Origin: Streptomyces fructofermentans
GTDB taxonomy: Bacteria; Actinomycetota; Actinomycetes; Streptomycetales; Streptomycetaceae
DNA length: 64,000 nt
Direction: 5' to 3'
Assembly (NCBI RefSeq): GCF_014651055.1
Contig: NZ_BMWD01000005.1
Span: 124,001-188,000, forward strand
Shown piece after piece: positions 45,357-54,958 of this stretch. Made by a program: the position numbers and the translations under genes. Within the stretch, counting starts at the first letter, position 1, and the number at the start of each line of letters is the position of its first letter. The notes beneath the pieces are model-generated. The model was not told the origin of the DNA. It worked only from the letters and a program-made list of their open reading frames with translations, and ran no database searches.

Positions 45357-47681
45357 ATGGGCATGAGCCATCAGGGGGAGAGGCCCACCGGTCAAGAGGA
45401 CGACTGGTGGCGGCAGTTGTACGACGACGCCACGGGGGACACGGGGCCCGCAGCCGCGGCCGACTCCCTCGACGACCGGTTCGCCTCGGCGGCGGACACC
45501 GTGGCCGGGGCCGAGGACGCTCCCCCGGACGCGCCCGTCACGGGGCAGGGTGTCCCCCCGCCCCGGACACGGACGCCGTTCGAGGAGTGGGGCCGCCGGC
45601 CGGTGGACGGACCGGCGCCCGCTCCCCGGCGGCCGTCGGGCGGGCCGCGTCCGGCGGGACCGGGCGGAACCGCCGGCGACGGGCCCCCGGCCGCGGGGCC
45701 GCCCGTCGGGCCCGCGGGCAGTGGATCGGGGACGCCGGGGCCGGTGGCCGGCTGGGCGGCCCACGGGCCGTGGACGGACGCCCCCCGAGGACTCGCGGGT
45801 CCGGCACCGGACACCGGAGCGGGAGCCGCGCCCCCGACCGGACCCGGGCACGGCCCGGGTCCGCGCGCGGGCACGGGGCCAGGGCGCGCCGGCGGGTCAG
45901 GACCCGGCCCCGGGGCCGCCGGTCCGGGCGGTGCGGCCTGGTCGGGTGCGGACGGTGCCGGAAGTGGCGCAGGTTCCGGGCCCCACGGTTCCGGGACCCG
46001 GCAGGACGGGGACGGTCCGGGGCGCGGGGCCGCCCCGGCGGCCGGCTCGTGGGCGGACGGTTCGCGCCGTGGCGCCCCGCCCGGGGCACGACCGGGTGCG
46101 GACGCGTCCGGACGGGCCCCCGAGGACCCGCCGGGTGACGGTCCGGGGGCCGGAGGGTCCCCGGACGACACACTGGGGCGCAGCGGGCTGCGGCGGCAGC
46201 CGGCCCCGTGGGAGGCGCCGCCGCCCGTGTCCCGGGGCCCCGCGTCCTTCCCGCCCGGCCCCAACCCGCCGCCGGTCCCGGACACGGGCCCCCGTGGCGG
46301 CGGACCCGCCGGACCGTCCGGCGGCGCGATCCCCCCTGCCCGGGTTCCGTACCCGCGCTCCGCCCCCTCGGTGCCACCGGCCTCCCCGCCGCCGCCCTCC
46401 GCACCGGCCCCCGGCCCGCGGTCGGCCGCCGGGGACGACCGGGAACCGCACCCGCGGGCCGCAGCGGGCCGGGTGCCCGAACCGCCCGCGGCGCCCCCCA
46501 CGGACACCGCTGCGCCCGAGTGGCCGCCACGGCCGGCGGGCCGCCCCGCCGCCGGCCCTCCGCCCCCGGAGGAGCCCAAGGCGGTGGCCGAGTCCGGCGG
46601 GAGGCCCGCCGGGCCCGGTCCGGGCGACCCGTACGGCCCCTCAGCCACCCTGGTCGACGCCCCGCAGGGCACCGGCCGGGGGTCGGACCCGCCGGCCGTC
46701 CCGGAGGCCCCCGGCCCCGTCGGCCACGTCGGATCCGGACCGCCCACCTACGACGCGGAGCCCACGGCCCTGCCCGCCGCCGACCCGGACGCCCTCGACG
46801 ACCTCGTGCCGGACACCGTGCTGGACGGCGCCTCCTACGGGACCTGCGTCCTGCGGGCCGCGTCCGTGCGGGGCGACTCGGCGCGCTACCGGGGCGAACC
46901 CCGCAGGGACGCCCTGCTCACCGCGCGCTTCGGCACCGGCGACGGAGCCCTCCTGCTCGTCGCCATGGCGACCGGGGCCCGTGCGACACCGGGGGCGCAC
47001 CGCGCAGCCGCCGAGGCATGCAGGTGGATCGGGCGGGCCGTGGGGCGCAGCCACGCACGGCTGGCGGAGGACATCAGGGCCGCCAGACGGGGCGACCTGA
47101 AGTCGGGACTGCACCGGCTCACCGACCGGAGCCTGGGCAGACTGCGCGCCAGCGCCGCCGAGCAGGGCGTCGAACCCGAGGAGTACACCGCGGGCCTGCG
47201 CTGCCTGCTGCTGCCCGCCGACCCCGAGTGCCGTACGCGCGTCTTCTTCGGGGTCGGAGCGGGCGGCCTCTTCCGGCTGCGCGACGGCGAGTGGCAGGAC
47301 ATCGAGCCGCGCGTCGCCGACACCGCGGGCGAGCCCGTCGTCGGCTTCGGCTCACTGCCGCACGAGAGCCCCGCGGGCGACCGCCTGACCATGGACCTGG
47401 GCATCACCACACCCCCGAGCCCCTACGAGCCGGCCCCCGAGCCGCCCGCGCGCGACCCCTTCCGCTTCCGCGCGTCCGTCGCCCGGCCGGGCGACACCCT
47501 CCTGCTGTGCACCGGGGGCCTGGCCGACCCCCTGCGCGGCGAACCACGCCTGGTCGAGCACCTCTCCTCCCGCTGGTCGGGCGGCGGGGCGCCCGGTCTC
47601 GCGGCCTTCCTCGCGGACACGCAGGTCCGGGTCAAGGGGTACGCCGACGACCGGACGGCCGCCGCCGTCTGGGAGGCGTGA
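45357..47681 (+). CDS. PP2C-fold protein with long Pro/Gly-rich N-terminus, probably catalytically degenerate
   Basis: 774 residues from ATG 45357 (ATG 45363, MSHQGER, is possible). Residues 1-45 are conserved-looking (DDWWRQLYDDATGDTG). Residues about 50-470 are low-complexity Pro/Gly/Ala and disordered. From about 492 a PP2C-like fold appears: YGTCVLRAASVRGDSARYRG, LTARFGTGDGALLLVAMATGA, and the final DDRTAAAVWEA. The DGMGG metal site of true PP2C is replaced by MATGA here, so an active phosphatase is unlikely. Could act as a phospho-protein binding or regulatory pseudo-enzyme. Confidence 0.82.
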   Translation: MGMSHQGERPTGQEDDWWRQLYDDATGDTGPAAAADSLDDRFASAADTVAGAEDAPPDAPVTGQGVPPPRTRTPFEEWGRRPVDGPAPAPRRPSGGPRPAGPGGTAGDGPPAAGPPVGPAGSGSGTPGPVAGWAAHGPWTDAPRGLAGPAPDTGAGAAPPTGPGHGPGPRAGTGPGRAGGSGPGPGAAGPGGAAWSGADGAGSGAGSGPHGSGTRQDGDGPGRGAAPAAGSWADGSRRGAPPGARPGADASGRAPEDPPGDGPGAGGSPDDTLGRSGLRRQPAPWEAPPPVSRGPASFPPGPNPPPVPDTGPRGGGPAGPSGGAIPPARVPYPRSAPSVPPASPPPPSAPAPGPRSAAGDDREPHPRAAAGRVPEPPAAPPTDTAAPEWPPRPAGRPAAGPPPPEEPKAVAESGGRPAGPGPGDPYGPSATLVDAPQGTGRGSDPPAVPEAPGPVGHVGSGPPTYDAEPTALPAADPDALDDLVPDTVLDGASYGTCVLRAASVRGDSARYRGEPRRDALLTARFGTGDGALLLVAMATGARATPGAHRAAAEACRWIGRAVGRSHARLAEDIRAARRGDLKSGLHRLTDRSLGRLRASAAEQGVEPEEYTAGLRCLLLPADPECRTRVFFGVGAGGLFRLRDGEWQDIEPRVADTAGEPVVGFGSLPHESPAGDRLTMDLGITTPPSPYEPAPEPPARDPFRFRASVARPGDTLLLCTGGLADPLRGEPRLVEHLSSRWSGGGAPGLAAFLADTQVRVKGYADDRTAAAVWEA

Positions 47682-47746
47682 CCGCGCCCTGTGTGGATTC
47701 ATGGAACACGAGAGGGATCCCGGGACAGCCGAGGAGCGCGTGACCC

Positions 47747-49489
47747 ATGGCCAAGCAGAACGTCGCCGAGCAGTTCGTCGACATCCTCGTCCGCGCGGGG
47801 GTGAAACGCCTGTACGGAGTCGTCGGCGACAGCCTCAACCCTGTCGTCGACGCCATCCGGCGCAACTCCGCGATCGACTGGATCCACGTCCGCCACGAGG
47901 AGACGGCCGCCTTCGCGGCGGGCGCCGAGGCCCAGGTCACCGGTTCCCTCGCCGCCTGCGCGGGTTCCTGCGGCCCCGGCAACCTCCACCTCATCAACGG
48001 CCTCTACGACGCCCACCGCTCCATGGCCCCGGTGCTCGCCCTCGCCTCGCACATCCCGTCAGGCGAGATCGGGCTCGGCTACTTCCAGGAGACGCATCCC
48101 GACCGGCTGTTCCGCGACTGCAGCCACTACAGCGAGATGATCTCCAACCCGAGGCAGATGCCCCGGCTGCTGCACACCGCCATCCAGCACGCGGTCGGAC
48201 GCAACGGCGTCAGCGTGGTGACGCTGCCCGGCGACATCGCCGACCGGCCCGCCCCGGACAAGGCCGTCGAGACGGCGCTGGTCACCTCACGGCCCAGTGT
48301 CCGCCCGGGCGACACGGAGATCGACGCACTCGCCGCGATGATCGACGAGGCCGACCGGGTCACCCTGTTCTGCGGGAGCGGCACGGCGGGCGCGCACGCC
48401 GAGGTCATGGAGTTCGCCGAGAAGGTCAAGTCCCCGGTGGCGCACGCCCTGCGCGGGAAGGAGTGGATCCAGTACGACAACCCGTACGACGTCGGAATGA
48501 GCGGCCTGCTGGGCTACGGCGCCGCGTACGAGGCGACCCACGAGTGCGACCTGCTGATCCTGCTGGGCACCGACTTCCCGTACAGCGCCTTCCTGCCCGA
48601 CGACGTCAGGATCGTCCAGGTCGACGTGCGGCCCGAACACCTCGGCCGGCGCTCGAAGCTGGACCTCGCGGTGTGGGGCGACGTGAAGGAGACCCTGCGC
48701 TGCCTCACCCCGAAGGTGAGCCCCAAGAGCAGCCGCCGCTTCCTCGACAAGATGCTGAAGAAGCACGCCGACGCGCTCGAGGGCGTCGTCAAGGCGTACA
48801 CGCGCAAGGTCGAGAAGCACGTCCCGATCCATCCCGAGTACGTCGCCTCCGTGCTGGACGAACTCGCCGACGACGACGCGGTGTTCACCGTCGACACCGG
48901 CATGTGCAATGTCTGGGCGGCCCGTTACATCTCGCCGAACGGACGCCGCCGCATCATCGGCTCCTTCTCGCACGGCTCGATGGCGAACGCGCTGCCGCAG
49001 GCCGTCGGAGCCCAGTTCACCGACCGGGGGCGCCAGGTCGTCTCGATGTCGGGGGACGGCGGATTCTCCATGCTGATGGGCGACTTCCTCACCCTCGTCC
49101 AGTACGACCTGCCGGTGAAGGTCGTCCTCTTCAACAACTCGTCCCTGGGCATGGTCGAGTTGGAGATGCTGGTCGCCGGACTGCCGTCCTACGGGACCAC
49201 CAACAGGAACCCCGACTTCGCCGCCGTCGCCCGGGCCTGCGGCGCCTACGGGGTGCGCGTCGAGAAGCCCAAGCAGCTCGCGGGCGCGCTGAAGGACGCC
49301 TTCCGGCACAAGGGCCCCGCGCTCGTGGACGTCGTCACCGACCCGAACGCCCTGTCCATCCCGCCGAGGATCAGCGCCGACATGGTGACGGGCTTCGCCC
49401 TCTCGGCGTCGAAGATCGTCCTCGACGGAGGGGTCGGCCGCATGCTCCAGATGGCCCGCTCCAACCTGCGCAACGTGCCCCGGCCCTGA
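47747..49489 (+). CDS. poxB: Pyruvate oxidase/thiamine-diphosphate-dependent dehydrogenase (PoxB-like)
   Basis: 580 residues from ATG 47747 after GAGGAG, matching the family length. The ThDP glutamate is in RHEETAAFAAGAEAQ, phosphate-binding GPGNLHLINGLYDAH follows, and the cofactor motif GDGGFSMLMGDFLTLV ends with NN near residue 466. HGSMANALPQAVGAQ is also typical. The likely reaction is oxidative decarboxylation of pyruvate to acetate and CO2, passing electrons to quinone at the membrane. The gene follows the PP2C-like gene by 65 bases. Confidence 0.92.
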   Translation: MAKQNVAEQFVDILVRAGVKRLYGVVGDSLNPVVDAIRRNSAIDWIHVRHEETAAFAAGAEAQVTGSLAACAGSCGPGNLHLINGLYDAHRSMAPVLALASHIPSGEIGLGYFQETHPDRLFRDCSHYSEMISNPRQMPRLLHTAIQHAVGRNGVSVVTLPGDIADRPAPDKAVETALVTSRPSVRPGDTEIDALAAMIDEADRVTLFCGSGTAGAHAEVMEFAEKVKSPVAHALRGKEWIQYDNPYDVGMSGLLGYGAAYEATHECDLLILLGTDFPYSAFLPDDVRIVQVDVRPEHLGRRSKLDLAVWGDVKETLRCLTPKVSPKSSRRFLDKMLKKHADALEGVVKAYTRKVEKHVPIHPEYVASVLDELADDDAVFTVDTGMCNVWAARYISPNGRRRIIGSFSHGSMANALPQAVGAQFTDRGRQVVSMSGDGGFSMLMGDFLTLVQYDLPVKVVLFNNSSLGMVELEMLVAGLPSYGTTNRNPDFAAVARACGAYGVRVEKPKQLAGALKDAFRHKGPALVDVVTDPNALSIPPRISADMVTGFALSASKIVLDGGVGRMLQMARSNLRNVPRP

Positions 49490-49546
49490 GCCCGGCCGCG
49501 CCCCGACCCGTGCCGTGCCTCCGCCCACCGCCCCTGTGCCCGCGCG

Positions 49547-51346
49547 TCAGTCGGACCAGGGGCTCCAGTGGCGGCCGGACGTGTCGTAGGCGTACCGGGG
49601 CAGTCCCCCGATGCCGCTGGTACGGAAGGGGCGGCCGCCGTCGTCGACGCGCACGGTGCCGGTGCGGCCCTGCGAGGACCAGTCGAGCTCCAGGTACCAG
49701 CGGCAGTCGCAGGCCTTCGTCCCGGCGGTGACCAGCAGCACCTCCGGGTCCTCGTCGGAGACCCGGTACGGCATCCGCATCGCGGGGATCGGGCTGCCGG
49801 CGTCGCTGCCCGCGAGCGACCGGACGACGGGCCGGTCCCTGTCCAGGTCGACGGAGAAGGAGCGCGGGGTGAGGGAGCCGCCGCAGCCCTCGTTCATCGC
49901 GAACACATTGCCCCGCACGGGGGCGGAGCGGCCGACCACACGCACGCGCAGCTCCTCCAGGACGACGGCGGTGGAGGACCGGCCCTGCACCGAGATCCGT
50001 ACGACCGTCTCGCCCCCGTGCACCGCGTTCTGTGTCGCCGCCCAGGCTCCGGCGTCCTGAGCGGCAGGGGGCGGCGGCACCCGGTCGGGTTCCTTGCCGA
50101 TGACGTAGTCGTGGTCGCAACCGAGCGACCACACCTGCGAGTTCGCGGTCCAGGTGAGCGGCACGGCGGCGGTGCCGGTGCCGTTCGCCGTCGCCTTGCC
50201 CGAGGGGCGGGCGGACGGCCCGGAGGGGGACGGCGACGCCTTCGTGCCCGGCTCCGGTGAGGACGAGGGGCCGGTGGCGGTGGGGGAGCCGATCCCGGAC
50301 GGGTTCCGGGGCCCGGCCGGGGCCGAGGTGGCCGGGGCACGCCCCGGGGCCCGCCCGGTGTCGTCGGAGGACCCGCCGGCGGTCAGGGCCGACAGGCCGC
50401 CGATCGTGACGAGCAGGGTGGCGGCCGCGGCCGCCGCGACGGCGAACCTCCGCCGGTGGCGGCCCGACGGCGGACGGGACTCGGGGCCGGGCCCGTCGGC
50501 GGAGGGCACGGCCGGGCGCGCGGGAGCATCCGCACGCGCGGCACCCGCCCCGCGCCCGCTCTCCCCGCCGGGCCCGCGGCCCCGCGTTGGGCTCCCGTCA
50601 CGCGAACCGCCCTCGGCGCCTCCGCCCTCCGCGCCTCCGCCCTCCGCGCTTGCGCCGCCGGCGCATCCGCCATCCGCGTCTCCGCGCTCCGAACTTCCGT
50701 GCTCCCCGCCGGAGGGGCCGTCCGAGGCGCGGTCCTCCCCGCCGGAGACGCCCGCCACGGGCGGGGCCTCCCCGCCGGACTCGGTGGGCCCGTGCTCCTC
50801 GGCGGACCCGGGCCCCGCACCCGAGTCCTCCCCGCCGCCGGAGCTGCCGGAGCTGCCGGAGCCGTCCGCCGGGCCTCGGCCCTCTCCGCGGGACTCGCCG
50901 TCAGAGGTCCCGTCCACCCCGCCGGAGGCACCCCGCGCGGCCCCGCCAGGGGCGTCGGGGGCCGCGTTCCCGTCCGCGCCGCCGGGGGCTTGCCCGTCCG
51001 ACGGCTCGGGCCCCGCCGCGGCCGGCTCCTGCGACGGGTCCCCGCTGCCGGCCGGGCCGGAGCCCTCCGGAGCAGCGGACGTCCTGGGCCGCTGCCGTGC
51101 CGCGACGGCCGACATCCAGCGGCGGTGCAGCTCGATCCGCTCCTCCGGAGTGGCCCCGCAGTGCACGGCGAACCGCTCCACCGGCGCGAAGTCCAGCGGC
51201 ACCGCCTCACCGGCGCAGTAGCGGTGCAGTGTCGAGGTGTTCATCGGCACCCGGCGCGCGAGGGCGCCGTAACTGCGGTCGGTGCGCGCCTTCAGACCCC
51301 TCAGCAGCGCGGCGAACCGCTCGACGTCCTCGTCCCGAGTCGACAC
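49547..51346 (-). CDS. Membrane-tethered helix-turn-helix protein with extracellular beta domain
   Basis: 599 residues from GTG 51346. N-terminal XRE/HTH-31-like domain in residues 1-75: RFAALLRGLKARTDRSYGAL, RRVPMNTSTLHRYCAG, PERFAVHCGAT-like VERFAVHCGATPEERIELHRRW. Residues 80-270 are an Ala/Gly/Glu/Ser-rich linker with imperfect codon repeats. A single membrane helix RRRFAVAAAAAATLLVTIGG is near 295-320, followed by about 280 outside residues with paired Cys (WSLGCDHDYVIG; KACDCRWYLELDWSSQG). Inference: a one-component regulator sensing an external signal. Divergent from the secreted protein gene at 51660. Confidence 0.85.
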   Translation of the reverse strand: MSTRDEDVERFAALLRGLKARTDRSYGALARRVPMNTSTLHRYCAGEAVPLDFAPVERFAVHCGATPEERIELHRRWMSAVAARQRPRTSAAPEGSGPAGSGDPSQEPAAAGPEPSDGQAPGGADGNAAPDAPGGAARGASGGVDGTSDGESRGEGRGPADGSGSSGSSGGGEDSGAGPGSAEEHGPTESGGEAPPVAGVSGGEDRASDGPSGGEHGSSERGDADGGCAGGASAEGGGAEGGGAEGGSRDGSPTRGRGPGGESGRGAGAARADAPARPAVPSADGPGPESRPPSGRHRRRFAVAAAAAATLLVTIGGLSALTAGGSSDDTGRAPGRAPATSAPAGPRNPSGIGSPTATGPSSSPEPGTKASPSPSGPSARPSGKATANGTGTAAVPLTWTANSQVWSLGCDHDYVIGKEPDRVPPPPAAQDAGAWAATQNAVHGGETVVRISVQGRSSTAVVLEELRVRVVGRSAPVRGNVFAMNEGCGGSLTPRSFSVDLDRDRPVVRSLAGSDAGSPIPAMRMPYRVSDEDPEVLLVTAGTKACDCRWYLELDWSSQGRTGTVRVDDGGRPFRTSGIGGLPRYAYDTSGRHWSPWSD

Positions 51347-51591
51347 GGTGTCCCCGTCCTCGTCGTCGCCCCTGCCCGAAGAGGCGTGTCCCGTCCGCGG
51401 AGGGCATCCCAGCCCTCCATGTACCTGCACGTCAGAAGGGCTGGGATGGTTCCACGGGGGTGGATCCGGCGCGGCCCGTTGCGCCCGCCCCGAGTGACGG
51501 CTGATGCTTCTGGTGTCGCACCGAGCGCCGCCGGACCGACCACCCGGTGGCCGTCCACGACGGACCTCGCGACCACCGAACCCACTTCGAA

Positions 51592-51645
51592 ACAGCCGAA
51601 ACAGCCAACACAGCCGAAACGGCCAACACAGCCGACACGGCCAAA
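51592..51645 (+). repeat. 9-bp tandem repeat ACAGCCGAA in the leader of the secreted-protein gene
   Basis: Six units of ACAGCCRAA/ACGGCCAAC, unusually A-rich for this genome, ending 14 bases before the start at 51660. The 313-base gap 51347-51659 holds no gene. Confidence 0.8.
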
Positions 51646-51659
51646 ACAGGGGGACACCC

Positions 51660-52292
51660 ATGCCCACGCACACCCGAGCCGTCGCGTTCACCGCCGTCGC
51701 AGCCGCGGGCCTCGCACTCGCCACGGCACTCGCCGGCCCGGCCGGCGCCGCGCCGGGCGCCGCGGCGAGCGCCCAGCCCAAGCCCAAGTTCCTGTCCGCC
51801 TCGCAGCTGCCCCCGCACCCCTCGTCCGCCTGGACGGCGGGCAAGGTCACGGACGGCGTCCCCGACGAGCTGCGGTTCTGCCTGGAGGACATCCTCCCCG
51901 GCTACGACTCCCGCTACCGGCAGTTCTGGACGGACCTCGACACCGGAGCCCGCCAGCTCACCTTCGTCGTCGGCAGCAACACCAAGGCGAAGGCGCTCGC
52001 CGCGGGCCTCAAGAAGGAGATCCGGTCGTGCGCCGCACGCGCCGAGCAGTCCGACCCGGAGGTCGAGGCCACCCTCAGGAGCTACGGCACGCTGCCGGTC
52101 GAGGAGGGCGCCAGTGTGTACGGCCTGCACACCGAGACCTCGTGGGGGGCGAACGACATCCACCTCCTGTCGGTCGGGCGTGACGGGAAGGCCGTCACGG
52201 TCGTGGACTGGGGGCAGATGGGCGGCTTCGCGGACGCTCCGGTGAAGGCGTTCAAGAAGACCACGACCACCGCGGTCAACAAGCTGTACTGA
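51660..52292 (+). CDS. Secreted protein of unknown function
   Basis: 210 residues from ATG 51660, with a Gly-rich ribosome site GGGGGA just upstream. The Sec signal peptide is VAFTAVAAAGLALATALAGPAGA, cleaved after AGA or AAPGA near residue 30. The mature protein has Cys in RFCLEDILPGYD and EIRSCAARAEQ, likely a disulfide, and ends with ITVVDWGQMGGFADAPVKAF-like TVVDWGQMGG. No family recognised. Followed by a strong terminator. Divergent from the membrane-tethered HTH gene. Confidence 0.82.
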   Translation: MPTHTRAVAFTAVAAAGLALATALAGPAGAAPGAAASAQPKPKFLSASQLPPHPSSAWTAGKVTDGVPDELRFCLEDILPGYDSRYRQFWTDLDTGARQLTFVVGSNTKAKALAAGLKKEIRSCAARAEQSDPEVEATLRSYGTLPVEEGASVYGLHTETSWGANDIHLLSVGRDGKAVTVVDWGQMGGFADAPVKAFKKTTTTAVNKLY

Positions 52293-52308
52293 CCCGGCGT
52301 CACCCACT

Positions 52309-52348
52309 GGGGCCGCCCTCCCGCCACGGGGGTCGGGAGGGCGGCCCC
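52309..52348 (+). terminator. Strong intrinsic-type terminator hairpin
   Basis: Perfect 15-bp arms GGGGCCGCCCTCCCG and CGGGAGGGCGGCCCC with a 10-base loop, 16 bases after the secreted-protein stop. Confidence 0.8.
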
Positions 52349-52501
52349 CGCACGGCGCCCGGAGATCCGGAACCAGTGGGTCCGTCGGTCGTGCGAAGGG
52401 CCCGCGACGGGCCGCGCGTGCCCGTTCGGGCCGCCGTCGGCGGCGGTCCGCGCGGTTGATCCCCCACTAGAATTCGGGTGACCGAACCGGGGGAGACCAC
52501 T

Positions 52502-53302
52502 GTGGAAACGATCATCGTCCAGTTACCGGGTCCGGCGCGCGCGGACGCCGGTCAGGAACGAGGCAGACCCGGTCTGCTGCACATGGGCCCGGGTGACGTG
52601 GCCGACTTCGGACGGGGCGGGCCGGGCGGCCGGACCCCCGCCGTCGTCCTCCCCGACCCCGGCGTCTCGCGCTGGGCCGGACGGCTGGAGGCGGCCGACG
52701 ACTACTGGCGCCTCTCCAACTTCAGCCGGACCGCCGGGTACGTGGTGGAGAACCTGGAGGGAGCCGGCGAGTACCTCACCGTGGCGCCCGGCCGGCTCGG
52801 CGCACCCGTGCCCTTCGAGTTCTCGCGGGTCGTCCTGCCCGCGCTCAACGGAACCGCCGACTTCAAGGTCTTCGCCCCGCAGCACGCCTACCTCGACGAG
52901 CGTTCGGCGCCGGGCGGCGGCGACCAGACCGTCAACCCCTTCGCGCTCGACTCGACGGCCAAGTACTTCCTCGTCCTGGTCGCCCTCTGCGAGCCGAGGC
53001 TGCGCGAGCCCTCCGACACGGCGCTCCCCGGAGCCGGGGAGATCGCGGAACGGCTGCGCCCCCTGGACTCCTGCCGTGAACTGACCCGCTCGGCGGTGAA
53101 CTACCACATCGACTACCTGGCCTTCGCCAAACTGCGTCTGGCCCACGCCGACGAGGCCGGCGACCAGGGCGGCCGCACCGGCGCCAAGCGCGCCCAACTG
53201 GTCGCGTCCGCGCTGCGGTTCGGCCTCGTACGGGAAGAGCACCTGATGCTGCTTCCGCCGCGCGCGGCGAGCCGCCGTGCGGGGCACGGCGCCTCCGCGT
53301 GA
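52502..53302 (+). CDS. FHA-like domain protein upstream of kinase gene
   Basis: 266 residues from GTG 52502, 6 bases after GGGGGAG. The N-terminal part resembles an FHA fold: VVLPDPGVSRWAGRLEAADD, YWRLSNFSRTAGYVVENLE, with the conserved Ser-Arg and Asn positions that bind phosphothreonine. The C-terminal half is helical (ALCEPRLREPSDTALPGAGE, SAVNYHIDYLAFAKLRLAH). No membrane helix. It lies 114 bases before a Ser/Thr kinase gene, suggesting a kinase partner. A -10-like TAGAAT at 52468-52473 precedes it without a good -35. Confidence 0.75.
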   Translation: METIIVQLPGPARADAGQERGRPGLLHMGPGDVADFGRGGPGGRTPAVVLPDPGVSRWAGRLEAADDYWRLSNFSRTAGYVVENLEGAGEYLTVAPGRLGAPVPFEFSRVVLPALNGTADFKVFAPQHAYLDERSAPGGGDQTVNPFALDSTAKYFLVLVALCEPRLREPSDTALPGAGEIAERLRPLDSCRELTRSAVNYHIDYLAFAKLRLAHADEAGDQGGRTGAKRAQLVASALRFGLVREEHLMLLPPRAASRRAGHGASA

Positions 53303-53416
53303 CACTGCCGTCCGGCGCCCCCACACCTCGCGTCCGCCGCGGGTGTGCGCCCGTTCCCCCCGACCGTCCAGCGCGGCGGGCGCACACCCGCCGCCGCCCG
53401 TAGAAGCAGGCCTCGA

Positions 53417-54955
53417 ATGACCCCCCACACCGGTCCCTCGCCGCACCTCCCCGCGGGCTTCCGCGTCGGCGACTGGGAACTCGGCGCACCCATCGGCTCC
53501 GGCGCCTGGGGCACCGTCCACGAGGCGCGTGCCCTCGCCGACGGCTCCCCGTTCGCGGTGAAGGTGCTGCGCACGGACGCCCTGGCGCCCGGGCAGCGGG
53601 CCGCCCTCGACGAACTCGTGCGCCGCGAAGTGCGGTTCAGCCGCGAGGCGGACCACCCCAACCTCGTACGGACCCACGCGGTGCACACCGTCGAGGCACC
53701 CGAACTCCCGGGCCTGGACGGCGCGATCGCCCTCGTCATGGACCGGGCCGAACGCAGCCTCCAGGACGTGCTGGACGCCACGGAGCCCGGCCGGGGCGTA
53801 CCAGGCGCGGACCGCGTCCTGCGATCCGTCGCGGCCGGACTCGCGCACATGCACGCGGCCGGATGGGTGCACGGGGACCTGAAACCGGCCAACATCCTGC
53901 TCGGCGCGGAAGGCCAGGTGTGGCTCGCGGACTTCGGCGTCGCCTCCGAACTGGAGGGCACCCACGCCCACATGCCGCCGCTCGGCACCCTCGACCACCT
54001 GCCGCCCGAGTGGTGGTCGCAGCGCACGGGCGCCCGTGGCACGGTCGTACGGCCGACCGCCGACATCTGGGCCTTCGGCGTACTCGCGCACCAGGTGCTC
54101 ACGGCCGGGCTGCACCCGTTCCCCGGCGCGACCGCCCGGGCCCGCGCCCTCGCCGCCCAGTCCTACGCGCGCGGCTCCGTACCGCTGCGCCTGGAGCCCG
54201 GCATCGAGGAGGAGCGGCGCCGCCTGGTCGCGGACTGCCTGGCGCCGGACCACGCCGCGCGCCTCCCGCACACCGCGGACGCCCTGCGGGCCCGCCTGGA
54301 CGACCTGTCCGCCGGGCGCCGCGGACCCCGGCGGGCGGTTCCGGTCGTCGCCGCCGTCCTGGCCGCCGTCCTCGCGACGGCCGGCGCCGCCCTGGTGTGG
54401 GGCGACGAACCCGCCGCGCGGAAGGACGGTCCGCGCACCGCCGCTTCGGCCACGGGCACACGCGGCCCGGCGCAGGGGGCGCCCGCCGCCGCGGGGGAGA
54501 TCCCGGCGGACTCCGACGTGCCCGAGGCGCTGCGCCCGGTGATCGTGAAGGCCGCGCACCGCTGCACGGACGAGGAGATCACCCCCGCGCTGCTCGCCGC
54601 GATGCTCAAGGCGGAGAGCGGCTTCGACGCCGACGCGGCCCGCCCCGAGACGGACGAGTACGGCATCGCCATGTGGACGCCCTCGGTCTTCCGCGCCTGG
54701 GCGCTGGACGGGGACGGCGACGGCGACAAGGACCACATGTCGCCACCGGACGCGATCACGACCATGAGCCTCTACGTGTGCTGGCTCGACCAGCGGTTCA
54801 AGCAGGCGAAGCTGCCGAAGAAGGACCTGGTCGCGCTGGTCGTGGCCGGCTACCGCACGAGCGACCGCACGGTCATCGAGGAGCGCGGTGTCCCCGAGCG
54901 CGTACGGCCGCACGTGGAGAAGGTGCTGCGGTACCTCGCCGAGTACGAGCGGTGA
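53417..54955 (+). CDS. Membrane Ser/Thr protein kinase fused to extracytoplasmic lytic-transglycosylase domain
   Basis: 512 residues from ATG 53417. Kinase domain, about residues 15-280: Gly loop IGSGAWGTVHEA, Lys in FAVKVL near 50, catalytic loop HGDLKPANILL near 150, DFGVASEL near 171 and DIWAFGVLAHQVL. A membrane helix AVPVVAAVLAAVLATAGAAL is near 306-327. Outside, residues 366-512 form an SLT-type domain: AAHRCTDEEITPALLAAMLK, AESGFD with the catalytic Glu near 398, and YGIAMWTPSVF. Kinases with PASTA domains are usual sensors; here the sensor is replaced by a peptidoglycan-cleaving fold. It follows the FHA-like gene. Confidence 0.9.
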   Translation: MTPHTGPSPHLPAGFRVGDWELGAPIGSGAWGTVHEARALADGSPFAVKVLRTDALAPGQRAALDELVRREVRFSREADHPNLVRTHAVHTVEAPELPGLDGAIALVMDRAERSLQDVLDATEPGRGVPGADRVLRSVAAGLAHMHAAGWVHGDLKPANILLGAEGQVWLADFGVASELEGTHAHMPPLGTLDHLPPEWWSQRTGARGTVVRPTADIWAFGVLAHQVLTAGLHPFPGATARARALAAQSYARGSVPLRLEPGIEEERRRLVADCLAPDHAARLPHTADALRARLDDLSAGRRGPRRAVPVVAAVLAAVLATAGAALVWGDEPAARKDGPRTAASATGTRGPAQGAPAAAGEIPADSDVPEALRPVIVKAAHRCTDEEITPALLAAMLKAESGFDADAARPETDEYGIAMWTPSVFRAWALDGDGDGDKDHMSPPDAITTMSLYVCWLDQRFKQAKLPKKDLVALVVAGYRTSDRTVIEERGVPERVRPHVEKVLRYLAEYER

Positions 54956-54958
54956 GCC

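Noticed and set aside
52468..52473. TAGAAT as a promoter for the FHA-like gene
   Set aside because: A perfect -10 but the only TTGATC lies 6 bases upstream; no valid -35 at 16-19 bases, so not listed as a promoter.
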